From assembly GCA_900552325.1 (NCBI GenBank), contig URZG01000048.1:1-11852 (forward strand): a stretch of DNA of 11,852 nt, given 5' to 3'. The position numbers and the translations under genes are program-made. The notes beneath the pieces were generated by a model that did no database searches, was not told the DNA's origin, and was given only the letters and a program-made list of their open reading frames with translations. This DNA is from an uncultured Porphyromonadaceae bacterium (lineage in GTDB: Bacteria > Bacteroidota > Bacteroidia > Bacteroidales > Muribaculaceae). Below, one piece after another: positions 1-8,072 of this stretch (position 1 is its first letter; each line of letters begins with the position of its first letter).

Positions 1-3000
1 TGAAAGCGGATGTTCGATCTCCGCGCCGTTGGCCGACGCCACGGCCGATACGTTGAAGCGGTCGCCTTCATTCCAGGAATCCACGGCGTAAGTGGTTTCG
101 GGATGCGACGCAACCATCTTCTCGCCGTTGCGGTAGATATGGTAACCGGCAAGAGGAGCCTCGGTCACAGGAGTGTAGAACACATCGTCGAGCGCGATGC
201 CGAATATATCCTTGCTGCGGTAGTGGAAGGCGAAGTATCGGGCATCGGTCGGGAGGGTTTTCTCCAGCGGGTTCCAGCCGCGCATATTCTGCGAGTAGGT
301 CTGCAGGAGGGTGAAGTCGGCGGGTTCGCGTCCTGTCGTGGAGTACATGAGGTCGATCTGCTCGGTACCGTAAACGGAGCTGAGCACATTGAAGCGGAAG
401 GAAACCTTTGAACCGCCCACAATCTCGGGCGAGATCAGCCAGTCGTCGGCGGCAGATTCGTCGTCGGGACATACTGCCATGAGATACTGGTCGCCGCTGA
501 AGGCTTTCAGGTCAAGATCCACACCGTTTTCGGCCGATGCGTTGAACACCTGGAAGGCCCTGGGAGCGTCACAGCCGGGATACTGGATATCCTCGGCGAT
601 GGAGTAAGGCACCTTGCCGTCGCCGTCGATATTGAGCCATGCGCCCAGATTGCGGCCGTAGGCGAACGGTTCGTAATCCTCGAAATCATCCTGACCGGTC
701 GTACCGACTTCGGGAGCGGTCCAGGAGAGGAGCAGGGAGCCGTCGGATGCCGAGCCGGAGAGGTCGGTCACCACGGGGCGGCCGCCGGTAACGACCTTGA
801 CGTCGGCATAGTCGGAGTTATCTTCAGGAACCTCGTCGGTGTAATCCGTCAGAGAGAAAGTCAGACGGGCCTCCCCGATCATCTCCGCAACAGGCGTAAC
901 ATCAAAAGTCAGTTCAACGGAGGCGCCGGGTTCAAGTAAGTTGTCGGCCGGGACGGACGACTGCACGGCAGTTCCGGTGTAATCGCCTGCGGTAACCACG
1001 AGGCTGTAATCCGGAAGGGGCTGTTCGCCGAGCGAACCGTTGGTCACAGTGGCTTTCACGGAGCAGGCCTGCCCTATCTCCATCTCTGCCGGAGCTTTGA
1101 GACGTGTGGAGAGCTGCTTATCGTAGGTGGATCTTATGGAGTAGCTGCGGAGCACGAACGCCTGGGGCGCACCGTCGAACTGCGCCACGATGTAGAGGTT
1201 GACCCAGGTCTTGCCCACCAGCGATGCGGGGATGTCGAAAGTGTAATCTTTCCATCCCTCGGTGCCCTTTCCGGTGATTTCGCCTATCTTCACATCCTCC
1301 ATGCCGTAGGACGAGGCATAGACCGTGGCGGAAGCGGCCTGTGGAGCATCGTAGACACACATTTCCAGTCTGGGATTGTGGGCGCCGACAGTGGTGAATT
1401 TCGGGAGTGACACACGGCCGTAGGGAGCTGCCGGTGCAGTAGCCTCGATACACATCAGCGCGCTTCCGGCATCCTCGCCGAGCGAGGGATAGATGAGCGA
1501 AGGCTTGTCGAGGAACCAGTTGGTGGAATACTCGTCGGTGGGGGTGTCGAACATCACCGGAGAGTAGGAGTAAGTACCCTTGCTGAGATCTTCGGTCATC
1601 GGAAGCGAATAGGGTGTGCCTATCACACCATATCCTACTCCAATCTGTGACTCACCTTTGGTATTGGTGGCACTTACCCCGACAAAAGCAATGTTCTGCA
1701 GAAGTTCAGCCTCGAAAGTATATGAATTCTGTCCTACGGGAAGCTCGGCAATCTTATTCCAATACAGCCCGTTCGGATCAATCGGAGTATATATCGTGTG
1801 CGAAAGAGCAGCCACGTCGATGGCACCGCCCTGTTCGCCGCGCGTCGGGTCGGTCCAGGTCAGCACCAGTCCCATATTGTCCTCGGTCACGGAGGCGGAG
1901 ACAACGGGAATTCCGGGACGGTCAAGACCGCAGTACACCGGAGCCTCGACCGGTTCGCCGGCACCGTAAGCCTCGGAGGAAGCGACAACGGTGAGAGTGC
2001 TGTGCCCGTCGGGGGCGGCTACGGAAACATTTACACGTGCACCGGGGAGTCCGGATTCCGAAGCGGAAGCGCCGGTGGCCGAAGTCACCGTGGCGGTAAT
2101 GGTGACCGAGACGTCAAGGTCGGAACCGTTGATTGCTTTGGTCGGGAGCGTAAGCGCCACGTCGGCCTTCAGGGCTCCGGTGGCGTCGCCGACGGCGTCG
2201 ATGTCAGTGCATGCCGCGGGAGCGAGCACCGATTTGCCGGCATCGGTCACCGACACATTCATGATCGAGAGGGTGTGGGCCGTACCGGCGGAACGGCGGT
2301 GTATGCCCACGTAATATTTGCCTGCTGCGGGAGCGATCCACTCGCCCGCTACCGGCGCATAGAGGTAGGTCTTGTAGCCGTTGGCCTCGGCGACTTTGGT
2401 CATCGAGGCGGGATCGGGAGCGGTGCCGATGCAGAGGTCGAAATCCTCGGGATACTGCTCCAGATAAGCGCGGGCATCCACACTGATTTTGTACATGCGG
2501 GAGACATCGGTCACGGCCACAGCGGGGAATATCAGCCAGTCGTCGGAGGTCTCCTCACCGTTGGTGCGGCACACTGCGGCTCCGGTGCCGTTGGCGGCTC
2601 CGGCGTTGTAGTCCCAGGTATAGCCGTCGTTATTGGCGTCGGCCACCGTGAGTGTCTCGAACTCGCCGAGAGTGGGATGCATGGTGAAGGGGATGGAGTA
2701 AGCGAAATCCTCCGGGTTGCGGGCGAGCACCTCGCGGAGCACCTGTGCGCCGGTGAGGCGGTTGCCGCCCTCCTCGATGAACGCTGCCACGCCCACGGTG
2801 TGTTTGCCCAGCGTGAGGGTCACGGGGACGGTTACGTCCGATCCGGCAGCAGCCTTGTCGGAGGTGGCATATTCATTGCCGTCGACGGAAACCACTGCGG
2901 CCACGTCGCCATCGATGGCCACGCCGTCAACGGTGACAGAGGGGAGAGTCACCACAAGCTGCCCTTCCAGACCGTTGAACTCCATGCTCTTGATTACGGG

Positions 3001-4413
3001 AGCGGCAGGGGTGCGGTCGGCCGAGCGGCTGATGGCGATGTTCTTCACATAAAGCGAATACTGGTCTTTCGGACTGGTGGCATGGAGAGCCACATACCAT
3101 TTGCCGCCCTGGGCGAGAGAAAATTTACCCGAACGCGTCTCCCAGTTGGTAGTGGAAACGGCAGCGGGTGAGAATACCACCGTCATATCGGAAATATTCT
3201 GAGAGCGGCCCACGCATACCTCGAAAGTCTCGGTATACGAATATCCTTCGCCGTTGACATCCATCGAGATCTCGAACGTACCGTTATCGGCTCCGAAATC
3301 CACAACAGGGAGAATCAGCCAGTCATCAGCGGCATTGTCACTGTTGTAATAATACCGTAAACTGCCATTGGAATGAAGATCCCACGTAGAGCCGTCGTTA
3401 TTGTTATCAATCACCACGGAGTTCTCGAAATCCTCATCGGTAGGCTCAAAAAGAACCGGAAGCTGCTCGGCCACGGCAGCCGCGGTTGCGCGCACCTGCT
3501 CTGCCACGGCTTTGGAGTACTTCGTCACGCCGTCAGTCGTGATGTAGGCGGCGAAACTGATGGAATGTAACCCCTTGGTGAGCGTAAGGTTCACATCCTT
3601 GGTGCCGCCGGGAGTGCAGTCGGGATAATTGGCTGCCTCCACGCCGTCAACGCTGACCTGAAGCCCGACGTTGCCGCTGATGTCATCACCCTGAAGTGTA
3701 GAGGTAGGGAGGGTAATCGTGGCGGAATATTCCAGCTCGTTGATAGCGCTTGTAGTGATGGACGGATCGAGAGGTACCGGCTGCGCCAGACTCTCGATAC
3801 TGATTTCCTTTATCTGGATTCCATATTGATCGGCATCAGATGCGGCATGAAAGCCGAAATAGCCGATACCGCCGGCCGGATCCACGGAGACATTTGCGGA
3901 ATAGAGATCATACTGGCCTCCTCCCGAGACACCGGTTTTCACTATTGTCAGCAAGGATTCGGTCATTCCGGCCACTGTCGCGGCCGTTCCGTAGAACACT
4001 TCAATTTTTTCTTCATACTTTCCCTGAGGTCTCATCTTGAATGACACCTGCAGCATTTTGTCGGCGGAGGTAAAACGCACCGGGATGAAGAACCAGTCGT
4101 CGGCGGCATTATTACTGTCATAACCGTACTGTATTACTCCGTTGGTGCATGTCCATTCCTTGGCGTCGCAGTTGGCGTTCAGAAACACAAAGTTTGCGGC
4201 CTCGGCGGTCGTCGGGGTCAGCTCCACGGGTAGGGTGAAGGCGTCGCCCGGCGCACGGAGTGCCTTTCTGGCAATCCTCGCGGGGTTCGTCACCTCGGTG
4301 GACGCGGCGCGGGTCTTCACCGGAGTTACGGGTTTACCCTCCGGCGAACTGAATCCGGCCCATGCCGCCAGCCCTATCGAGGCTGCAACGGCGGGGATAA
4401 TCCATTTCTTCAT
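1..4413 (-). CDS. Large exported multidomain surface protein (choice-of-anchor-J/MAM-like, Ig-like and fibronectin III modules), C-terminus outside window
   Basis: One open frame of 1,471 codons runs leftward from the ATG at 4413-4411 with no stop, so the C-terminus is missing. Residues 1-19 (MKKWIIPAVAASIGLAAWA) form a Sec signal peptide. Three tandem modules follow, each a jelly-roll-like domain carrying an Asp-Asp-Trp motif (residues 105-107, 363-365, 624-626) and then an Ig-like sandwich (about 212-305, 470-560, 727-830). Next come a fibronectin III domain (about 831-925), a MAM-like domain (932-1095), a CARDB-like Ig domain (about 1096-1210), and a second fibronectin III domain apparently split by a choice-of-anchor-J domain (about 1241-1410, DDWLISPEI at 1323). 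No catalytic motif is visible, so adhesion, glycan binding or surface structure are the likely roles. Such proteins often end in a type IX secretion sorting domain, but that end lies outside the window. The reading frame and architecture are well supported; the function is unknown. Confidence 0.9.
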   Translation of the reverse strand, partial: MKKWIIPAVAASIGLAAWAGFSSPEGKPVTPVKTRAASTEVTNPARIARKALRAPGDAFTLPVELTPTTAEAANFVFLNANCDAKEWTCTNGVIQYGYDSNNAADDWFFIPVRFTSADKMLQVSFKMRPQGKYEEKIEVFYGTAATVAGMTESLLTIVKTGVSGGGQYDLYSANVSVDPAGGIGYFGFHAASDADQYGIQIKEISIESLAQPVPLDPSITTSAINELEYSATITLPTSTLQGDDISGNVGLQVSVDGVEAANYPDCTPGGTKDVNLTLTKGLHSISFAAYITTDGVTKYSKAVAEQVRATAAAVAEQLPVLFEPTDEDFENSVVIDNNNDGSTWDLHSNGSLRYYYNSDNAADDWLILPVVDFGADNGTFEISMDVNGEGYSYTETFEVCVGRSQNISDMTVVFSPAAVSTTNWETRSGKFSLAQGGKWYVALHATSPKDQYSLYVKNIAISRSADRTPAAPVIKSMEFNGLEGQLVVTLPSVTVDGVAIDGDVAAVVSVDGNEYATSDKAAAGSDVTVPVTLTLGKHTVGVAAFIEEGGNRLTGAQVLREVLARNPEDFAYSIPFTMHPTLGEFETLTVADANNDGYTWDYNAGAANGTGAAVCRTNGEETSDDWLIFPAVAVTDVSRMYKISVDARAYLEQYPEDFDLCIGTAPDPASMTKVAEANGYKTYLYAPVAGEWIAPAAGKYYVGIHRRSAGTAHTLSIMNVSVTDAGKSVLAPAACTDIDAVGDATGALKADVALTLPTKAINGSDLDVSVTITATVTSATGASASESGLPGARVNVSVAAPDGHSTLTVVASSEAYGAGEPVEAPVYCGLDRPGIPVVSASVTEDNMGLVLTWTDPTRGEQGGAIDVAALSHTIYTPIDPNGLYWNKIAELPVGQNSYTFEAELLQNIAFVGVSATNTKGESQIGVGYGVIGTPYSLPMTEDLSKGTYSYSPVMFDTPTDEYSTNWFLDKPSLIYPSLGEDAGSALMCIEATAPAAPYGRVSLPKFTTVGAHNPRLEMCVYDAPQAASATVYASSYGMEDVKIGEITGKGTEGWKDYTFDIPASLVGKTWVNLYIVAQFDGAPQAFVLRSYSIRSTYDKQLSTRLKAPAEMEIGQACSVKATVTNGSLGEQPLPDYSLVVTAGDYTGTAVQSSVPADNLLEPGASVELTFDVTPVAEMIGEARLTFSLTDYTDEVPEDNSDYADVKVVTGGRPVVTDLSGSASDGSLLLSWTAPEVGTTGQDDFEDYEPFAYGRNLGAWLNIDGDGKVPYSIAEDIQYPGCDAPRAFQVFNASAENGVDLDLKAFSGDQYLMAVCPDDESAADDWLISPEIVGGSKVSFRFNVLSSVYGTEQIDLMYSTTGREPADFTLLQTYSQNMRGWNPLEKTLPTDARYFAFHYRSKDIFGIALDDVFYTPVTEAPLAGYHIYRNGEKMVASHPETTYAVDSWNEGDRFNVSAVASANGAEIEHPLS
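1924..4218 (-). repeat. Three tandem ~260-residue protein modules within the surface protein
   Basis: Residues about 66-830 of the minus-strand protein consist of three diverged copies of a two-domain unit. Each copy has an N-x-x-x-DG-x-T/S-W type loop (degenerate in the first copy), then a conserved Asp-Asp-Trp followed by Leu/Phe-Ile/Leu/Phe-x-Pro, then an Ig-like domain with the pattern 'lTLPxxxxdGxxxxG'. The Asp-Asp-Trp motifs lie 258 and 261 residues apart. The underlying DNA is still recognisably similar around the motif (compare 4093-4107, 3319-3333 and 2536-2550), but overall the copies are diverged. This points to old internal duplication rather than a recent, unstable repeat. Confidence 0.75.
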
Positions 4414-4462
4414 TCGGTGTATATTGATTGGTTTGTAGATTCTTAATGATGACGTTCGGCTA

Positions 4463-4470
4463 CAAAGATA
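4463..4470 (-). promoter_or_regulatory. Candidate -7 promoter box for the surface-protein gene
   Basis: On the minus strand the bases read TATCTTTG, an exact match to the Bacteroidota -7 consensus TAnnTTTG. It lies about 50 bases upstream of the ATG at 4413, implying a leader of about 40 nt. I found no convincing TTTG-like -33 element at the usual 19-21 base spacing, so the call rests on the -7 box and its position alone. Confidence 0.45.
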
Positions 4471-4487
4471 ATTAATTTTCCCCGAAA

Positions 4488-4520
4488 TTTCACCATTTTG
4501 CTCAAAAAGCAGTATATTTG
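4488..4520 (+). promoter_or_regulatory. Candidate promoter for the peptidase-led operon
   Basis: TATATTTG at 4513-4520 matches the Bacteroidota -7 consensus TAnnTTTG exactly. A weak -33 candidate, TTTC at 4488-4491 (three of four bases of TTTG), sits 21 bases upstream, within the normal spacing. Transcription would start near 4526-4528, giving a leader of about 38 nt before the ATG at 4565. No other equally good promoter box was noticed before 11071, which fits one promoter serving the whole plus-strand cluster. Confidence 0.5.
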
Positions 4521-4547
4521 TGGAAACAAAATGCATTTTTTGGAAAC
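4521..4547 (+). promoter_or_regulatory. Operator-like element: palindrome flanked by direct repeats
   Basis: A perfect 12-base palindrome, AAAATGCATTTT, occupies 4528-4539. It is bracketed by two exact copies of TGGAAAC at 4521-4527 and 4541-4547, whose starts are 20 bases apart, close to two helical turns. The element sits at the predicted transcription start of the peptidase operon and inside its leader. That is a sensible place for a repressor or activator site, but no regulator is identified and chance occurrence in AT-rich spacer DNA is possible. Confidence 0.3.
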
Positions 4548-4564
4548 CCAACCATACATAACAC

Positions 4565-5803
4565 ATGAAGAAACTTGCTGTTTTAGTGGCCGCAGGCGCT
4601 TCGGCGCTGGCCATCCAGGCTGCCGACGGCCTGGTATTCCGCGCTTTGCAGGGATTTGATGAAGAGACAAAGACCGAACAGGCTGATTCCGCCGGTTTCG
4701 TGTTCACCGACGTAAAGGTGCTCCCCCACACCTCCGTCAAGGACCAGAACAAATCGGGGACCTGCTGGTGCTTCGCCACCACCTCCTTCCTCGAAGACGA
4801 GATCCTGCGCCAGGGGGGCGACTCGCTCGACATCAGCGAGATGTTCACCGTGCGCCAGTGCTACCTGGAGAAAGCCGACCGCTACGTGCGCATGTACGGG
4901 CAGGCGAATTTCGCCGCCGGCGGCGCCACTCCCGATGTGTTCCATGTGTGGGAGACCGTGGGCTGTGTGCCCGAAGAGGTCTACACCGGCCTGAACTACG
5001 GCGAGGCCAAACATGAACACGGCGAGCTCGACGGCGCCCTCAAGGCATATCTCGACGTGATGGTGGCCAAACCCAACAAAAAACTCTCCAAAGCCTGGCG
5101 CAAGGGAGTCGAAGGGATTCTTGACGCCTATCTGGGCGAAGTGCCACAAACTTTCACCTACAAGGGGAAGACCTATACTCCGAAGAGCTTCGCCGAGTCG
5201 CTGCCGGTAAAGATGGCCGACTATGTGCCTTTCACCTCGTTCACCCACCATCCGTTCTATGAGTCGTTCGCCATAGAAGTTCCCGACAACTGGCTGTGGA
5301 AGAAGTCGGTCAACGTGCCGATGGGCGAGATGAAAGCTATCGTCGACAACGCCCTTGAAAACGGCTATCCCGTGGCTTGGGCCGCCGACGTGAGCGAGAA
5401 CGGCTTCAAATGGAAGAACGGCTTCGCCGTGATGCCCAAGGAACGCACCGCCGCCGACATGGAGGGCACGGAACTCTCGCGCTGGGTACACCTCACCGAC
5501 AAGGAGCGCCAGGAACTCCAGGACGAGATCAAGTTCCCCGTGGACGAGATCGAGGTAACTCAGGAGATGCGTCAGGATATGTTCGACAACCAGGAAACCA
5601 CCGACGACCACGGCATGGAGATCATCGGCACGGCCACCGACCAGAACGGCAAACGCTACTACAAGGTGCGCAACTCCTGGGACACCAACCAGATCTACGA
5701 CGGCTACTTCTATGTTTCCGAGCCTTATTTTCTTGCCAAGACCCTCCAGGTCGTAGTGCATAAGGACGCCGTACCCAAAGAGTTAGCCAAGAAACTGAAA
5801 TAA
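4565..5803 (+). CDS. pepC: Exported C1B (bleomycin hydrolase/aminopeptidase C-like) cysteine peptidase
   Basis: This 412-residue protein is a papain-fold cysteine peptidase of the PepC/bleomycin hydrolase group, which trims peptides from the N-terminus. Residues 1-19 form a Sec signal peptide (MKKLAVLVAAGASALAIQA), placing the mature enzyme in the periplasm or beyond, unlike cytoplasmic PepC of Firmicutes. The catalytic cysteine is C67 in KSGTCWCFATTSF. The catalytic histidine is H349 in DDHGMEIIGTA, and the asparagine is N370 in RNSWDT, where most papain-like enzymes have NSWG. The triad is complete and in the right order, so the enzyme should be active. It is the first gene of a plus-strand run, 16 bases ahead of the next gene, with a good promoter box 45 bases upstream. 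The family call is firm; aminopeptidase versus endopeptidase activity cannot be decided from the sequence. Confidence 0.88.
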   Translation: MKKLAVLVAAGASALAIQAADGLVFRALQGFDEETKTEQADSAGFVFTDVKVLPHTSVKDQNKSGTCWCFATTSFLEDEILRQGGDSLDISEMFTVRQCYLEKADRYVRMYGQANFAAGGATPDVFHVWETVGCVPEEVYTGLNYGEAKHEHGELDGALKAYLDVMVAKPNKKLSKAWRKGVEGILDAYLGEVPQTFTYKGKTYTPKSFAESLPVKMADYVPFTSFTHHPFYESFAIEVPDNWLWKKSVNVPMGEMKAIVDNALENGYPVAWAADVSENGFKWKNGFAVMPKERTAADMEGTELSRWVHLTDKERQELQDEIKFPVDEIEVTQEMRQDMFDNQETTDDHGMEIIGTATDQNGKRYYKVRNSWDTNQIYDGYFYVSEPYFLAKTLQVVVHKDAVPKELAKKLK

Positions 5804-5819
5804 TCCCGATGCTTCCGGC

Positions 5820-8072
5820 ATGAGGAATCCAGGAAGAAAACAATCCGCGTGGCACGGCGCCGCGGCGGCAGCCTTGGTGCTGGCGTCGATGGCGTCGTGC
5901 TCGTCACACAGCGACACCCAGGTGGAACCTTCGGATGTCATCGCCGACAACGCCTCGTTTTTCATCGCCGCCGACACCGCCTCGGTGACAGGTGAGACGG
6001 CGGTGGCGGTGACCGATTCCGTCGTGCGCGTATGGCGCGGAGGTACCGCCGTCACCGATACCGTCCCCTCCCCTCTTGCCGGACACTTCACCTACCGGAG
6101 CGCCCAACCGCTGGTCGACATCCTCTACCGCATGGAAGCATCGGCTACTTCCGGCTCCTACACTCCGGCCACACCCTGGCGGGCGTACCTGGTACCCCTC
6201 CCGGCCGACTCCGTGAACGCGCTCCTCGGCACCAACCGCTCGGGCAACGTGCTCCGCCCCACCGAGACACGCCGTTATGCATGGCCGGTGGTCAACGACG
6301 ACCCGGTATGGCTCCTGGCCGCCACCGAAACGGCCCTTGCCGCCGGCGACCGCGGCGAATACCGGCGCCTGAGGCAGCTCGCCATCACCCTGGCCGACCG
6401 TGACGCCCCTGTCAGCTGGAACCGGTGCTGCGGACTGTTCTGCGGCGTACCCTCCTATATCGCCGCCACCGACGCCGGGCTACCCGCATGGATGGAGCCC
6501 ACCGACATTTTCGAATGTATGGCGCTGGCCGACAATGCGGCGCGGGTAGCTTCGACCATGTCGTTGCAGGCGCTCGACTCCCATTTCGGCATGAAGCCGG
6601 CGCAATACCTGCCGGTGACGCCCGACTCGCTGCGCCGCAACATCAACACCCTTATGTGGCTCCCCAACCTCGGCCGCTACTCGGCGCTGCTCTACGGCTC
6701 GCCGGCCTATCCGGTGCAGCTGCCGTCGTCCGACAACGCCGCGATGGCGCTCGCCGTGCTCGGCGGGGTGGCATCTGAGGCGATGGCCGAGACCGCGGTG
6801 CGGCGTACGCCGGTGACTGATTACGGCATCAGCGATTTCACCCCGGCGTGGACCGACACCGTGGGAAGTCTGCCCCCGTCGCCGCTTCTGCGCCAGGCGC
6901 TCTGGACCGCCGTATGCGCCCGCACCGGCAACGAGACCGCTTACTCGGGGGCGGTGTCGGCGCTGCTGTGCCGCCGCCTGCGCCTTCTCGCCTCCGGTGC
7001 CGCCGACCGCCGCGCCAACGCCGACCGGGCCGTGACGTCGCTGATTCTACGCGGACTGCTCGGCATACGCTTCACCCCCGCCGGAATGGAATTCGCGCCT
7101 TTCGTCCCGGAAAACCTGCCGGGCGAAAAAATTATCGAAGGTCTGCGCTACCGCCGCGCACGGCTGAACATCCGCCTTTCAGGCACCGGCAACGCCATAT
7201 CCACCTTCACCCTCGACGGCGCCCCCGCGAAGCCGTTCTTACCTGCCGACCTGGAGGGGGACCACACCCTGACCATCACCCTGGCCGGAGCCTCGGCGGT
7301 GCGGGGCGTGGCGAACCTGCTCGAGACAGCCCCGCTGACAATCCCGCGGCCGCCCGAAGTGAAATGGCCAAAGACCCGCGACGCCACCATAGTGCCGGCA
7401 CCGGCGAAGGACGGCGGCGCCGGCGAGAGCCGGTTCCTGGTCTACCTCAACGGCACGCTCACCGAGGAGATCTACCGCACGACCTATACCCTCTACGACG
7501 CCCCGGCTACAACCACCGTGCTCTTCGCCCCGGTAAGCACCGACAACACCGTGGGCTTTGCCGGAACACCTTACACCTACATCCCTTCCGGGCAGCGTAT
7601 TGTCATCGCCGCGACCACCTTCGCCAAGGGTGGCACACGCATCGTCAGCGACAAGACCGCCGCCGCACGCCTTGTGGAGCTCAACCGTTACCGCAACCGC
7701 AACGTTTCCGTGGAGGTCGACGCCCCGCGGGAAGGGACCTATCTGGTGGATGTGCGCTACATCAACGGCCTGGGTATCGTGAACAAGCAGCGGCGCACCG
7801 TGCTGCGCCGCCTGGAGGTGAACTCGCTCCCCGCCGGCACACTGGTGTTCCCGCAGCTCTCCGCGGCCTGGTGGGACAAGGATTTAGGCGAGCACTGGCA
7901 GCAGCTGGAGGCACGCACGAACGCCATCCCCGTAACACTCCGGAAAGGGCGTAACACCCTTTCCATCTGTTACCACCAGCCCTCGCCGGTATATCTCGAT
8001 CCGGCTCACAACACCGTACTCATAGAATCAATAAATCTTACTTACATACCTAAAAACAGCAGATTACCATGA
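5820..8072 (+). CDS. Lipoprotein with probable six-hairpin glycosidase fold and C-terminal carbohydrate-binding-like domain
   Basis: This 750-residue protein starts with a lipoprotein signal (lipobox SMASC, acylated C27) and so is anchored in the outer or inner membrane. Residues about 90-415 look like an (alpha/alpha)6 six-hairpin glycosidase domain: it opens with FTYRSAQPLVDILYRME and contains PAWMEPTDIFECMAL at 222-236, a pattern I associate with Bacteroidota glycogen-debranching/MGH-type proteins. A beta domain follows at about 415-510 (RFTPAGMEFAPFVPENLPG), as is usual after this fold. Residues about 535-745 form a jelly-roll-like domain resembling CBM6/CBM35 modules, ending in NTVLIESINLTYI. 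The segment before WMEP reads SYIAATDAG, where related proteins (from memory) carry a more acidic/aromatic stretch, so catalysis may be lost. The stop overlaps the start of the neopullulanase gene as ATGA, implying coupled translation and a shared role in alpha-glucan use. Fold assignment is moderate; substrate unknown. Confidence 0.6.
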   Translation: MRNPGRKQSAWHGAAAAALVLASMASCSSHSDTQVEPSDVIADNASFFIAADTASVTGETAVAVTDSVVRVWRGGTAVTDTVPSPLAGHFTYRSAQPLVDILYRMEASATSGSYTPATPWRAYLVPLPADSVNALLGTNRSGNVLRPTETRRYAWPVVNDDPVWLLAATETALAAGDRGEYRRLRQLAITLADRDAPVSWNRCCGLFCGVPSYIAATDAGLPAWMEPTDIFECMALADNAARVASTMSLQALDSHFGMKPAQYLPVTPDSLRRNINTLMWLPNLGRYSALLYGSPAYPVQLPSSDNAAMALAVLGGVASEAMAETAVRRTPVTDYGISDFTPAWTDTVGSLPPSPLLRQALWTAVCARTGNETAYSGAVSALLCRRLRLLASGAADRRANADRAVTSLILRGLLGIRFTPAGMEFAPFVPENLPGEKIIEGLRYRRARLNIRLSGTGNAISTFTLDGAPAKPFLPADLEGDHTLTITLAGASAVRGVANLLETAPLTIPRPPEVKWPKTRDATIVPAPAKDGGAGESRFLVYLNGTLTEEIYRTTYTLYDAPATTTVLFAPVSTDNTVGFAGTPYTYIPSGQRIVIAATTFAKGGTRIVSDKTAAARLVELNRYRNRNVSVEVDAPREGTYLVDVRYINGLGIVNKQRRTVLRRLEVNSLPAGTLVFPQLSAAWWDKDLGEHWQQLEARTNAIPVTLRKGRNTLSICYHQPSPVYLDPAHNTVLIESINLTYIPKNSRLP

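Noticed and set aside
1798..3171. 457-codon plus-strand open frame inside the surface-protein gene
   Set aside because: It is antisense to a coherent frame with a signal peptide and repeated domains. Its translation is Gly-, His- and Val-rich with no recognisable motif, as expected for an antisense shadow in GC-rich DNA.
4531..4660. Short upstream open frame starting in the AAAATGCATTTT palindrome and overlapping the peptidase start
   Set aside because: It is out of frame with the peptidase, would place its start only a few bases after the predicted transcription start, and encodes no recognisable peptide.
4583..5761. 392-codon minus-strand open frame opposite the peptidase gene
   Set aside because: It is an antisense shadow of a gene with a full Cys-His-Asn triad.
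5804..5825. Possible stem-loop terminator between the peptidase and the lipoprotein genes (ATGC-TTCCG-GCAT)
   Set aside because: The stem is only 4 base pairs, has no U-tract, and overlaps the next start codon, so it is unlikely to stop transcription.
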